Below are positions 41,731 through 58,404 of a DNA stretch of 64,000 nucleotides, in pieces (the stretch's first letter is position 1; the number at the start of each line of letters is the position of its first letter). The position numbers and the translations under genes are program-made. The notes under the pieces were generated by a model, which saw nothing but the letters and a program-made list of their open reading frames with translations, was not told the origin of the DNA and ran no database searches. Source of the stretch: Flaccisagitta enflata (lineage: Eukaryota; Chaetognatha; Sagittoidea; Aphragmophora); assembly GCA_965153355.1 (NCBI GenBank), contig OZ231127.1, positions 49,786,001 to 49,850,000 of the forward strand. Direction: 5' to 3'.

Positions 41731-42863
41731 AGTCGCGTGAACGCGACTCTAGAAGCCGCTATGTCGGTCGGTCGGTCGGTCGGTCGGTCGGTCGGTCTGT
41801 CTGTCTGTCCGTAACTTTTTTGAAATATAGGCTTTACGGTCGTTTTAAAGGTTATTGAAGGTTATTAAAGGTAATTACTATCTAGAACAAAAGTTTGTCG
41901 GCAAGATTATAATCAGGTTCTGTATCCATCAAATCATTCATAAAACATCAATGAGACACATGTAAGCCTTGCTCTGAGTCTTGTGGACATCAATGTACTT
42001 CATGAATTGAACTGAAACGCTATTGTAGAGGTATTTTGAAGTAGAATGACACGATCTTCCTTTACAACTTGAGAGCTGATTTTTTCAGCCTATGCTCAAT
42101 GATCTGTGCTCCCTTCTTTGTAGCTGTCTCCATTGGAGTATCTGACAAGAGACCAGGTTTTGAGGGAGTGAAGATATGATATGACTACCCTTTGGCATCA
42201 CTTAAGCAGAACAAAAAATCCTTAAATGGCTGGAAAATGAGGTTTTGCCAAGTGCTGTAATTGGAAGGAAATGAAATCTATTTTTTCCGCCATTTTGCAT
42301 TTGGAGTAGCAACCTTGTTTTACTTGTCATTTCTTAACGAATTGAGATAGAAGAACGCGGTTGGTGGCATTAGCTCAGAAGTTCGATGTAGTTTAAGAAG
42401 CTCACCAATTTTTATATAAATTTCTTATTTAAAGCAGAGATATGTCCCATAATGCTTGCCGACAAACATATGTTCTAGATAGTATAGGTAATTTTTAGTA
42501 ATCATAGGTAATTTTAGGTAATTTTAGGTAATTATAGGTAAATATAGGTATTTTAGTAATCTGTATCATATAAGTCAGAAAAGTTGTCTCGGACTATAAA
42601 TTGAGGTAATTGTAGGAAATATAGGAAATAATGGGTAATAATAGGTGATTATAGATAATCTATGGCAATCTAATATAATTGTAGGTAATTATAGGTATTT
42701 ACAGGTAGGTGTAGGTAAATGTGGGTAATTATAGGAAGATATAAGTACTTAGTTATCTTCATTATCTTTATTACCTTAATTACCTTAATTACCTTAATTA
42801 CCTTAATTACCTTAATTACCTTTATTACCCTTATTACCACGCGACTAAGGTTTGTTGACCTTG
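41731..42863 (+). mobile_element. long (1133-bp) type-B hairpin-capped repeat, right-arm-only insertion
   Basis: It follows T7. The cap is AGTCGCGTGAACGCGACT, then CTAGAAGCCGC and (GGTC)n. The interior has an inverted repeat (41870-41905 with 42455-42490, sharing CTATCTAGAAC and GTTTGTCGGCAAG), many TAGGTAATTATAGG units (42485-42740) and (CCTTAATTA)n (42770-42835). It closes with the distal stem half CACGCGACT and AAGG...GACCTTGTT. The left arm has an uninterrupted T6 here (minus-strand A6 at 26470). No open frame resembles a transposase or polymerase. Confidence 0.85.
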
Positions 42864-42889
42864 TTCCCTTTGTGCCTAATGAAGTTTTT

Positions 42890-43180
42890 AGATGCGTCCG
42901 TCAGGAACGCATCTCTATAAGAGGGTCTGTCCGTCGGTCCGTCGGTCCGTCCGTCCGTCGGTCCGTCCGTCCGTAACGCCTGTGCGAAAACCGCGTTTTT
43001 CGGCTGATATAGGCCACGGTGAGATCCTGTACTGAATCTAATGATCAACAAACGTGTTTTGAGAGCCTCCACTTCTCTGTCGCTTCATCTGTCTGTCCAT
43101 CGTTATCTCCATACATCTCACATATTTAGTCAATACACGCAGAGACACAGTCCGGACGCATCGTTGCCCGGTCGGGCTTG
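42890..43180 (+). mobile_element. type-C hairpin-capped repeat, right-arm-only insertion (291 bp)
   Basis: It lies between T5 (42885-42889) and T4 (43181-43184). The empty site in the left arm is A8 at about 26450-26457, in otherwise matching sequence (CTTCATTAGGCACAAAGGG and CGATACAAG). The cap is AGATGCGTCCGTCAGGAACGC with ATCT, the distal stem half GGACGCATC is at 43154-43162, and the end is GGTCGGGCTTG. The interior is shared with 7254-7536. Confidence 0.9.
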
Positions 43181-45464
<2,284 letters not shown>

Positions 45465-45776
45465 TCAAACCCACACGAAAGAACCATAGAAACAATCGGA
45501 ACTAGACCAGGAGACAGAGACAGACGTGATGGGACTCACACTCAAACGCACCAGCGCAGAAAGAAGAGGGACGGAGAAGTGATTGAGCGAGAGATTTTTT
45601 TGGAGAACAAATGGCAAGTGGGAAGATATTTCTATTGAAGCGGAGAGAGAGGAAGGCGTGGCCGTGTGGCCGCGTGGCCGCTAGTTGAATGCCTTGTCTG
45701 CCCGTTGACCCAAAGATTTTTCGGTCGATTGCGTCGCTGTTGCTCTACACGCAACTGCGCGATGGAAAGACAAGAG

Positions 45777-45777
<1 letters not shown>

Positions 45778-45867
<90 letters not shown>

Positions 45868-46112
45868 AGAAAGAGAGAAAGAGAGAAAGAGAGAAAGAGA
45901 GAAAGAGAGAAAGAGAGAAAGAGAGAAAGAGAGAGAGAGAGGAAGAAAGAGATAGAGAAAGAGGAAGAAAGAGATAGAGAAAGAGGAAGAAAGAGATAGA
46001 GAAAGAGGAAGAAAGAGATAGAGAAAGAGGAAGAAAGAGATAGAGAAAGAGGAAGAAAGAGATAGAGAAAGAGGAAGAAAGAGATAGAGAAAGAGGAAGA
46101 AAGAGATAGAGA

Positions 46113-46145
<33 letters not shown>
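45778..46145. repeat. (GA)n, (GAGAAA)n and 22-bp minisatellite
   Basis: GA 45778-45862, AGAGAGAA units to 45930, then about eight 22-bp units (GAAGAAAGAGATAGAGAAAG with AG) to about 46115, then GA again. The left arm has only a simple TC run of about 50 bases (23850-23901): an arm-specific expansion. Confidence 0.95.
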
Positions 46146-46150
<5 letters not shown>

Positions 46151-46620
46151 CGAGCAGGCTGATGCAGATGGACAACGAAACTAACAGACAGACATAGATT
46201 GACACAGCAAAAGAGTGACAGAGAGAAGTGTTCAAATGGCTCATCGTATCTCGAGCTCTATGTGTGTCTCTCTTCTCATGACGAGAAATTCCTTCCAAAA
46301 TGTCGAAAAATGCTTTTAGAGAAAATGTAGATATTCCACGGATTGTAATGAAAATCTCTTTAAGAAGGCCAGAAATAGATAACTAAACGCTAAAACGTTA
46401 CAAGGACGGGGCAAAAAAAAAACGGCCAAATCGGAAGCAAAACATTATGGGTTGAGTTAAAAAACTTTGGCGAGAAGTTTCAGGGAAGAAAATGTTGGAA
46501 AGATAAAAGATACGTTTAAACTGTCATAGTGGAAGGAGAGGTGGATATTTTTGTGATCAAGAGATACTCAGCAAGCTCTGAGGCACTCACTTGAAAGGCT
46601 TCTTGTTTTTGTCACTTTTT
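46146..46620. other. unique arm sequence, no gene
   Basis: Mirror of 23376-23850; no recognised feature. Confidence 0.6.
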
Positions 46621-46870
46621 AGTCGCGTACACGCGACTCTATGACCCACTCTGTGCAGCTGCCTGTCAGTCAGTCGGTTGGTCGGTCCGTCACGCTTAGT
46701 TTTTTTTTTTTTTTGGCGTTTTACGTCATTTTAAATAATTTTAAGTCATTTTATAAAGTGACTTAAAATCATTTAAATTTAAGTTATTTCAAGACAATTT
46801 ACATCTAGTCTTTTAGCCTTTTGGTCTTATGGTCTTAACAGCCGCGCGCGACTGTAACGTGTTGGCCTTG
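46621..46870 (+). mobile_element. type-B hairpin-capped repeat, uninterrupted
   Basis: T5, AGTCGCGTACACGCGACT, CTATGACCCACTCTG, GTCAGTCGG words, T14, TTTTAAGTCATTTTA units, then GCGCGCGACTGTAACGTG and TTGGCCTTG. It is the intact form of 22531-23375. Confidence 0.85.
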
Positions 46871-47526
46871 TTTCCTTGCAATTGGCAATCGCGAATTTGA
46901 TTATAAAACACCATCAAAAACCACCATCTCATACATCATTTTTGAGCACGTTTACGCTGCAGAATACGATAGTCATCGACGGAAACCTATACAATGACTT
47001 TTCCCCCATGTACACTATAGACTGAACACACTTGTATCTTACTGAACACACGTGTGTCTTTTTGTATCAAAAAGCGATGTGAACGTTTACATGATTACGG
47101 TAAAAGAGCTAATCAAAACCATCTGTTGTGGAATTCGTGTAATTTTGGTTAGAGAAACGAATGAATACCAAACCCGTTTAAAAACAATTAACAAACACCG
47201 CTTGTGAAACTGAGCTGGTTCTCTCCTATCGCCTTTTTGCCCAAGACTTAGTGGCGGGCAATACTTTTCATCTCCTCCGCCCGTTTTCTCATCTCACCTC
47301 TCAGTCTGTACCTGCCGATAAATCTCGTTCTGCCCGCTGTCTGCCTTCCATTTACTTTCCCTCCTCTCTCAGTTGGAAGCCGCTCAAAGAATGTTCTTTT
47401 TTTTCAAAAAATTGTTTCTGTTGCGTCTTACTCGAACATTATTGCCCCCCCCCCCCCTCCGCTAGAATAAAAAACACCTGTAATCTAACTGTCCGTTGAG
47501 CCACTAAGTTATCCAACTCGGCTGTA

Positions 47527-47583
<57 letters not shown>

Positions 47584-47834
47584 ATAACCTGCCAATCCTT
47601 CGAAAGAGTTGAGAATGTAGATGGTTGACCTTTATATCTGTCTTTTGGGCCACTTTGTATATACTTGGACCCATAAAACGCACCGAATATCCAATGTAAT
47701 GCTGCCTGTATGACAGCTTTACTGTTCAATTTCCTGCACATTTGTTCCCCTTTGGTTTGCGCCAAGAAGTTTTTTCACATCTCTATCCTCCACCTTCTCA
47801 TCTCACTTTCAGTGTCCCTAACTGCAACTCTATA
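46871..47834. other. no gene; (TC)n at 47530-47580
   Basis: Mirror of about 21420-22530. Two units of the TGAACACACGTGT minisatellite at 47025-47065 and a C11 run at 47447-47457. Confidence 0.6.
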
Positions 47835-48151
47835 CCACGCGTATCAAAAAAAAAAAAAAAAAAAAAGACGCACCTTTCTTTTTATTAATAAAACAGATAG
47901 AAAATATTCCAAAGAGAAGCTCTAGTTTGCTAAAATGCACTTTTCATATAGCGATTGTGAAAATGAAAAAGCAAAGTTTTCATTCAAACTTATGCCATTT
48001 TCAAACAAAAAAAGATAGAAATACCAGGTTAAAACCAAATGAAAGTATTTTCAAAGGGCTTTCTAATGGTCTAGAATTTCATTAGGTTTTATTGAAATTT
48101 GTTGCCACAATAAGCCATTCAAAAGTGCGTCTTTTATATTGATATGCGTGG
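47835..48151. mobile_element. Tc1/mariner-like MITE, 317 bp
   Basis: TA at 47833-47834 and 48152-48153 flank CCACGCGTATCA and TGATATGCGTGG-type ends, each followed inward by AAGACGCAC. An A23 tract (47847-47868 region) follows the left end. The interior has TTATGCCATTTTC and CAAATGAAAGTATTTTC. Full-length partner of 21282-21417. Confidence 0.65.
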
Positions 48152-48724
48152 TACAACTATCTTACTGTTAAACCCCTCTTTTCCTGGTTGTCCCTAGTCC
48201 GTTTTGCATTTCTCCTTGCCTCCTTCATCCACTTCCGCCCTCCCTCCTCTCCATTAAAATCCTACGATTACCCCCTTCCTATCATGTCCCTGCCTTTCCC
48301 ATTCATGCTGATATCTGACGCCAGAATCAGTCGTTTCAGAATTAGTTTTCCCTTAATCTGTGATTCTTGGTTGTTTTTTTTTACCAAATGAAATCTCTAT
48401 TTTAGATCTTACGATCACATCACTCACTTTTTCTACTGTAGCTTTTAAATGTCTTTTCTGTATCTCTCTCTCTTTCCAAGGAAAAAAATGATAACGTTTG
48501 ATAAAATGTTTCTTCCTTCCCATCCCAAACCCATATCAACATCAGCCCAGTTTTCCCAATTTTCCCCTTGGCCCATATGTTTTCTGCGTACACTTTGCCT
48601 ACTTTTTTTTTCCCAAAAATGTTTCGTTATTGTTGCTGTTTGTTGGTTTCCTGCGCTTTTTGTTATTCGCCAACGACGCTCGAGGAATTAAGGACAGACA
48701 GACCCAATGTGAAAGATGTGCAGA
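48152..48724. other. no recognisable gene
   Basis: Mirror of about 20745-21279; unremarkable sequence. Confidence 0.5.
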
Positions 48725-49380
48725 GAGAGAGAGAGAGAGAGAGAGTGAGAGAGTGAGAGAGTGAGAGAGTGAGAGAGTGAGAGAGCGAGAGAGCGAGAGG
48801 GAGAGCGTGGATAAATTGATGAATAAGTAAGAAAACAGAAAGAAAAACAGAAAGAGACGAAGACAGAAAATATACAGAGAGAAAGAATTAATTCATTTAA
48901 AGAATGAAGCAAGAAAGATGAAAGCAAGAACGCAAGACGAGAGACGAAAGAAGAAAGCAAGAAAGAAGAAAGCAAGAAAGACGTAAGAAGAAAGGAGAAA
49001 GATGAAAGAAGAGAGAAGAAAAAAAAAAGAAGAAAGAAGAAAGGAGAAAGTGAGAAAGCAAGAAAGCAAGAAAGCAAGAAAGCCAGAAAGCCAAAAGATG
49101 AAAGGAGAAAGAAGAAAGCAAGAAAGCAAGAAAGAAGAAAGACGAAAGATGAAAGAAGAAAGAAGAAACATGAAAGAAGAAACAAGAAAGAAGAAAGAAG
49201 AAACATGAAAGAAGAAACATGAAAGAAGAAAGCAAGAAAGCAAGAAAGCAAGAAAGACGAAAGACGAAAGACGAAAGACGAAAGACGAAAGACGAAAGAC
49301 GGAAGAAGAAGAAAGCAAGATGAAATGATAGAATGAATGAAAGAACGAATGAAATAAAGAAAGAAAGAGAGAAAGAGAGA
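48725..49380. repeat. GA, GAGT and AAGAAAG(C/A/G) purine minisatellite
   Basis: GA/GAGT at 48725-48790, then 48900-49320 is built of AAGAAAG with CAAG, ACG and ATG interruptions, including seven AAAGACG units at 49255-49303. The left-arm partner (20405-20570) is about 250 bases shorter. Frames here are Lys/Arg/Glu repeats or Ser/Phe/Leu repeats on the other strand. Confidence 0.93.
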
Positions 49381-50064
<684 letters not shown>

Positions 50065-50271
50065 CAGAATATCGGGAAATTGGCTCCGATAAAAGGAACA
50101 GCCAAATGCGGGATTATCGTTGAATTGCCTAGCAAAACAAGCGGACGATGTCTAATTTAGCGCTACATTTGAGGCATAGTCACCCAAACTCACAAGTTGT
50201 GAGTCACAACGGAATATTCCTCGATTCGGCAACAACGTTCTTGAAAATGCAGAAGTGATCGCTGATATTTG

Positions 50272-50754
50272 CAGTCTATGGACAAAACGAGGAGAGTAGA
50301 TTTTGCTGATCACCGGTATGATGCTTATGCGTAGTTTATTTCAAAATGTAGGCTTGTAATTACCTTGTAGAAAATTACTGAGGACTGAAAGAAACTAATG
50401 GCAGAACAATTACTACAGGGAGGCCATGTAAAATCATAAAAAGAACTTCTTTTTAATTGAAAGCAAAAGTTGGCATGCAGTCACCCCTAGGACTTGGGAC
50501 CTCCATCTGGGCTAAGATTGACCCCCTCTGGCCGACCCTGCGACATGATGGCAATATTTGCTTTCAATCATGAAGAAACTTCTTTCATGATTTTACATGG
50601 CCTCCCTGTAGTAATCGTTCTTGCGTTAGTTTCTTTCAGTCCTCAGTAATTTTCTATGAGGTAATTACAAGCCTACACAATTTCAAACAAACTACGCCTA
50701 AGCGTGATAACGGTGATCAGCAAAATCTACTCTCCTCGTTTTATCCATAGACTG
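50272..50754. mobile_element. 483-bp foldback transposon, right-arm only
   Basis: TTTG at 50268-50271 and 50755-50758 flank perfect ends CAGTCTATGG and CCATAGACTG. The two halves pair for about 190 bases (shared ACGAGGAGAGTAGATTTTGC, TACAGGGAGGCCATGTAAAA and others) around a ~100-base middle. The left arm has the uninterrupted site ATATTTGAAAG near 19620. A 4-bp duplication and CAGT ends do not let me name the superfamily. Confidence 0.8.
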
Positions 50755-52537
50755 TTTGAAAGCAGAAAAAGAAAAAAAAAGGCAATCTGCAAGTTTCAAG
50801 GATGCTTTTCTGCGTGACTGGGATCATATGGCCAATGACACCAAAGCTGATCCAGCAGGAAATTCCTCCTTATGGCGAATTTTATGACGGGTGAATTTCG
50901 GAGGTCACTGGCAGTCTCCTCCTCCCCCTCCCTTCCTCATTTTGCCACATGTCAGTAATAAAGCGCAAGATAGAAAAGAAAAAAAAGAGAAAAATAAACA
51001 TGAAAGTTATACCATCAACAGTTTTTGCGTCTCAGCATTTTGAAAATTAACATGTAGTAGATTTCTTTTACTGATGTTCTTACGCATGAGCCTGATCAGG
51101 CAGGTCCATCTGCCTCACAAACAACTCTACCATTACCCATGGCTCATTACATTTGCCCCGCCTTCTTCTTTCAACTGGCATAAGCCCATGTATCTTCTGG
51201 CCTCTTTGTGTGCATGTGTCGCATTCGCTGTTCTTTCAGGTCCATCGAAGCCAATCGACTGCTTTCCATCCTCCGTTTCAATCACTCATTTAACTTTAAC
51301 CTGCCATGGTCTCTTTATAGATGCGTCCTCGCATCTCTTTAAGAGGGGCGTGTACGACTATCCGTACTCCGTAGGTTGAAAGATGACGCGAAATATTCTA
51401 GATGCAATTTTCGGGGCTTTTCATTCATCTCTACCTCATTTTACATCTTGATGTCATGACATATATTGACATGTATTGACATGTATTGAATATCTCACAT
51501 CTTCATGCCTGATGTCTGCGTATTTAATATTCTATTGTATAACCTCAAAAATTTTGAGTCAAAATCTTATACCTAGATATCTTTTTACATCTTCGGGCTT
51601 GCGCTGCTCTCTACCACATTTCTACTCTATTTCTTGCTATTTTTGGATGTGTCATCCTAAGAGTATTTGTCCATTAATAAGTTCATCTGTCAGTCTGTTA
51701 CGCCTATTAAAGAATGCGTGGAACGCGGTTCTTTCCTCTCTTCCATGCTTTTGCCGTTCAGCTTGAGCCAAACATTTTCACGTCGCAGTAACCATGATGA
51801 CCTCCTTTGAAATAACATTCTCCTCTTTCCATCAATCGGTTCACTTCTTTCCGTTTCCCATTGCATTGGCTTCCATTAACCTCAGTCCACTTTCGTCCTT
51901 CCTCAACTTTCATCCTCATCCCTCTTCACCCCCCCCCCTCCCCCTCGACCCCCCCCCCCTCGCACTTTCCCTCTCCCCCCCCCCCCCCGCGCTTTCCCTC
52001 TGCCACGCCTGCTTCCACAGAAAGTCACAGGCATAAAAAGTCACATATTTCGTCGTTTCCGCGATCAGAGTTGACAAGCAGTTCGTTTATCAGGCCGACA
52101 TTTTCCCTTTTTTTCCCTTTTTTTTCCTTTGCAAAACCTCAGCTTTAAATTGCCACATAAAACCTGTTTACTACACCACAAAAGAAGAAGAAAATGTGGA
52201 GAGGTTTTTTCCGCTTCATCATAGATTTCTGAGGCGAAGTCACAGTATAGGTCATTCATTATGATCATTCAAGCAGACATGCATCGTATTACGCCCATAA
52301 GTTTACCCACATATACATTGTTTAAAATTGAAAAAATACTTTCCCTAATTGTTATGAAATGTACTCAGCATGATTTAGCCCGTAAAACCAAGTTGACTGC
52401 AATGCGTGTAACACGATTTTGAGATGTAACAATACTCCAGCATGCATTGTGATGGTTGTACGCGATGGTTCGCTTTTCTGGCGGCTATTTTCCGATGAAT
52501 CAACGAGCTGCGTTACGCTATACCGATTAAAACTGAG
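50755..52537. other. no gene; type-C cap remnant at 51320-51365
   Basis: AGATGCGTCCTCGCATCTCT at 51320 followed by TTAAGAGGGGCGTG is the mirror of 19000-19056. Long C-runs at 51931-51990. Nothing else. Confidence 0.55.
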
Positions 52538-52870
52538 GGTGCGTCTGCATTCACCGTATATTTGGATAATTTATCTGTATATCAATATCCGGATATTTCA
52601 AGTAGTAAATCTTGTAAATTCACTATGTAGAATATCCGGATATTGATATCCAGATAAAATATCCAAATATACGGTGAATGCAGACGCATCCTTAATTTAC
52701 AAAATTTACTACATGAAATATCCAGATATTAATATTCAAATGAAATATCTGAATAAGCTGATTAATGCAGACACACCTTGAATTTACAGAATTTGCTAAA
52801 TAAAATATCCGGATAATGATATTCAAATAAAATATCCGAATAAGCTGATTAATGCAGACACACCTATAGT
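52538..52870. mobile_element. composite of foldback MITEs with GGTG(T/C)GTCTGCATT ends
   Basis: GGGTGCGTCTGCATTCACCG (52538) pairs with CGGTGAATGCAGACGCAtCC (to 52690), giving a near-perfect 153-bp hairpin rich in ATATCCGGATATT. Two more partial units ending AATGCAGACACACC follow (to about 52775 and 52865). The left arm (17640-17850) has a shorter rearranged version. Confidence 0.65.
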
Positions 52871-53265
52871 GTGTGTCGACACGCTGAATCATGCTTAGCT
52901 GCGCTGCGTCTAAGTGGAATGTGCTGCTCGTGATTTTGCAAAAGCCTAAATGTGTAATGGTGCATCAAATGATTAGTCGAGAATCTTCGCTGGAGATGTA
53001 AAAGCCTCCAAACGCGGATTCTTCCATTTGGGTCCAAAACTGACCAAGTGGTCTTTTCTGGGCAGACACGCGTCAGATGCCGGCCTAATAACTAATCCTC
53101 GCCTTAAAACCCGAGCATTAGGCGCTCAATCATCGAAGAACGTACGCGAGAAATTCTTGTACAACGCGACCAAGAAGAGTCAAGTTGATGGGGATAAAAA
53201 GCCTTGATAACGCTGTCTTAGTCTTTGTTCGACTTTACTCCCACGCGCGTGACATGTGACAACGC

Positions 53266-53266
<1 letters not shown>
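52871..53266. other. no gene
   Basis: Mirror of 17245-17640; nothing recognised. Confidence 0.5.
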
Positions 53267-55075
<1,809 letters not shown>

Positions 55076-55436
55076 AACAATAAAACGAATACAGAAAAAA
55101 AAAGTTTGGTGGGAAAAGGTTGATTCCAGATTGAGTGAGCTTCGGGTACAAAAGGCGCAGAAGTAAAAAAAATCGAGCAAGTAGGGCAGATTGAACTCGC
55201 GCCTGAACGCTTGACTGATTCAAGGTTCATCTCCTTTCCCTTCCTTTTCTCGTTGTCTGTCCATCTGTCTGTCGGTCTATATGTCTGTCGGTCTATCTTT
55301 GCCACCCCTACTTTTGGTCGGACGTTTGCGGCTACTTTGCGACTTTATAGCCTATGATTTCTTGTGTCTGTCGCGTCGATCGGTCTGCTTCGGCTTTTGA
55401 GAGCCTTTTCAAATTTCGATATTCAAATACTTTTTT

Positions 55437-55562
55437 AGTCGCGTGCACGCGACTCTACAACCCGCTTTGTCCGTCTGTCTGTCTGTCTGTCGATCACACT
55501 TTGCTTTTTTTCGCCGCCCCTGCCCACCGCACGCGACTAAGGTAGCCGTGTATCCGGCCTTG
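55437..55562 (+). mobile_element. type-B hairpin-capped repeat, right-arm-only insertion (126 bp)
   Basis: AGTCGCGTGCACGCGACT (55437-55454), CTACAACCCGC, GTCT words, T-run, CCGCACGCGACT with the distal stem half at 55531-55538, and AAGGTAGCCGTGTATCCGGC followed by CTTG. T6 precedes and T5 follows. The left arm has plain T8 (A8 at 14699-14706) with flanks CAAATAC and ATCACTGCTGG intact, so the insertion is clean. Confidence 0.93.
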
Positions 55563-55600
55563 TTTTTATCACTGCTGGTGCCAATTTATGCAACTAGTTG

Positions 55601-56115
<515 letters not shown>

Positions 56116-57038
56116 AATCGTTAAAGTACTTTTAAAGACGCGAGTGATAAAACAAATTGGAGACTATGAAAGCTGAAAAGATTGAAAGATGGGAAACGGA
56201 CAAAAGATTTAAAACGAAGTAGTCAACGTCACCGCGCGCCATATCTAACCCCGAAGGAAAAAAAAGTAGCCTGGTAACCTAGCCCCACAACTCATCGAGA
56301 CAGTCGTTGTAGAAATCGGAAAAAATGTAAACATCAAAACAACGATGGCATTTACCTATAAATAGTGCTAAACAAATTGATAAATCAATCAAAAGGTTCG
56401 TATTAAATCAGTGCGCCGCGCCCTTCCAACTAAAAGATAAAGTCAGAGCAGAGTGTTTCTAGTTTTAAATGTTAATTTTGGTGCACCGTGCACTCCAAGC
56501 TATTAAACACCGAGGTTGTCTTTATTTGACGGTATTGCATTGTTCTTGTTTGTCAGTGCACCGTGCACTCCAAGCTATTAAACACTGACGTGGTCTGTAT
56601 TTGACGGCATCGCATTGTTCTTGTTTGTCGGCTCATTCTTTTTACGTTCCAAGCCATAGAATCTCGCTCGCCTTCAGTAGGCAGCTTCCGATTGATTAAT
56701 GTTCAGTGGAATTACCACTTATGAGAAATAGTATGTGTGGTGGAATAAGTTGCTATTACGAGAATCTGTAAATAACCAAACAACGAAAAGTCCATGCTAT
56801 GGAAAAAGTTACTAAGCTGAGTGCAGCTAGTAAATATCTGGGATAAGAAAAAAAAAAGAAATGGGTGCCACAAGAACATATATAACATCGAAGAGAGATA
56901 AAACCCTACATGAAATATTCCAGCAAACTTCTTACTGTGGTCTCGAATTGGCGACTCTCATTAATCAAGCAGCTTGAGAGCTCAAGACAAGGGCTCCAGA
57001 AGAAAGACGCAACGCCAAGAGGAAGAGATGGGGGAAGG

Positions 57039-57092
<54 letters not shown>

Positions 57093-57548
57093 GGAAAAGT
57101 AAATCGGTCGTCTGACCAATGGACAAACTTACAAATGAGACAAATAAAAAAGAAAATTTCTAAAGCCCTAGATTTGTTAATTGGGTAGAGGCGAAAAACA
57201 CTGGGAAAGAGCTTTAAGACCTACCGACGGACTGAGCAAACAAAAGTGGCTTTCAGAGTTGTATGCCCGCGAATAGAAACAGCACGGAGGTAATCTTTAC
57301 AGGTAGAAAACCACGCTAGTTTCACGGTGGCATAAGTCGTCTACGGAATAGAAAGGGCAATGACTTGTAAGTGTGGAAACCACCCGCATAGTAATTTGGC
57401 AAGAGCACTGATGCAAAAATCAGCCAAGCCTTTGAACGGAAGAGCAATGAGCCACGGAATTACTGAGCAACAGAAGAATGGATGGATTGACATTTTGATT
57501 TGTATTTCTGTGTAAGGTTCACTAGTTACAGTGGGGTTCGTGGAATAA
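56116..57548. repeat. 75-bp repeat (two copies, 56481-56632) in non-coding sequence
   Basis: Two units with GTGCACCGTGCACTCCAAGC starts spaced 75 bp; the left arm has four. (GA)n at 57042-57090. Nothing else recognised. Confidence 0.85.
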
Positions 57549-58058
57549 CAGCCTAAACTGGAGGAAGGTATTTAAGTGTCTTAATTTCATTTGACAAACT
57601 TGATATTTAAAATACAAGTTGTTCACTCAATGCTTTTGTCCCTGAGTTTTTTGGTTGCTATGGAAACCAAAATTATTTTTTCAAACATCTATAACCACTA
57701 AAATATCAATATTTTGAGAAATATTATCAGGGAACATTGCTCAAAATTAAATTTGCTACAACTTTCCCACAGTATGTTCTGTAAGAATATTGCTCGTTTG
57801 GCCATTGCTAGGGGGCATCACACCTAGCAACTGCTAAATGATGCTCCCTAGCAACGGCTAAACGAGCGATATTCTTACGGAACATACTGTGGGAAAGTTG
57901 TAGCAAATTTAATTTTGAGCAATGTTCCCTGATAATATTTCTTAAAATATCAATATGCTAGTTGTTATGAATGTTTAAAAAAATAATTTTGGTTTCCATA
58001 GCAACCAATAAGTTTGTCAAATAGAATTAAGATACTTAAATACCTTCCTCCAGTTTAG

Positions 58059-58062
<4 letters not shown>
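57549..58062. mobile_element. 514-bp foldback element, right-arm only
   Basis: CAGCCTAAACTGGAGGAAGG at the left pairs with its complement at the right end. The pairing continues through ATTTAAGTGTCTTAATT, TTTGGTTGCTATGGAAACC, GGGAACATTGCTCAAAATTA and GCTACAACTTTCCCACAGTA, so it is almost one long hairpin centred near 57820. No target duplication is evident; the right end abuts a (GA)n run, and the left arm has unrelated short sequence at the place. Confidence 0.7.
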
Positions 58063-58121
<59 letters not shown>

Positions 58122-58317
58122 CAGAAAGAAGACGAAGAAGAATGAATGAACATTTAGTGAAAAAGAAGAGAATTGAGGAGTTCCTTGAAAGATCATCTTC
58201 GTCTTAATAGCAACTGAGGAATCAATGCCATCTCTAACTATACAACATACAATATACATGAGCAGACACAACCTCACGAGGGCCGGCCACAGAGGCAAAA
58301 AGCGAAAAAGAGATGTA

Positions 58318-58404
<87 letters not shown>

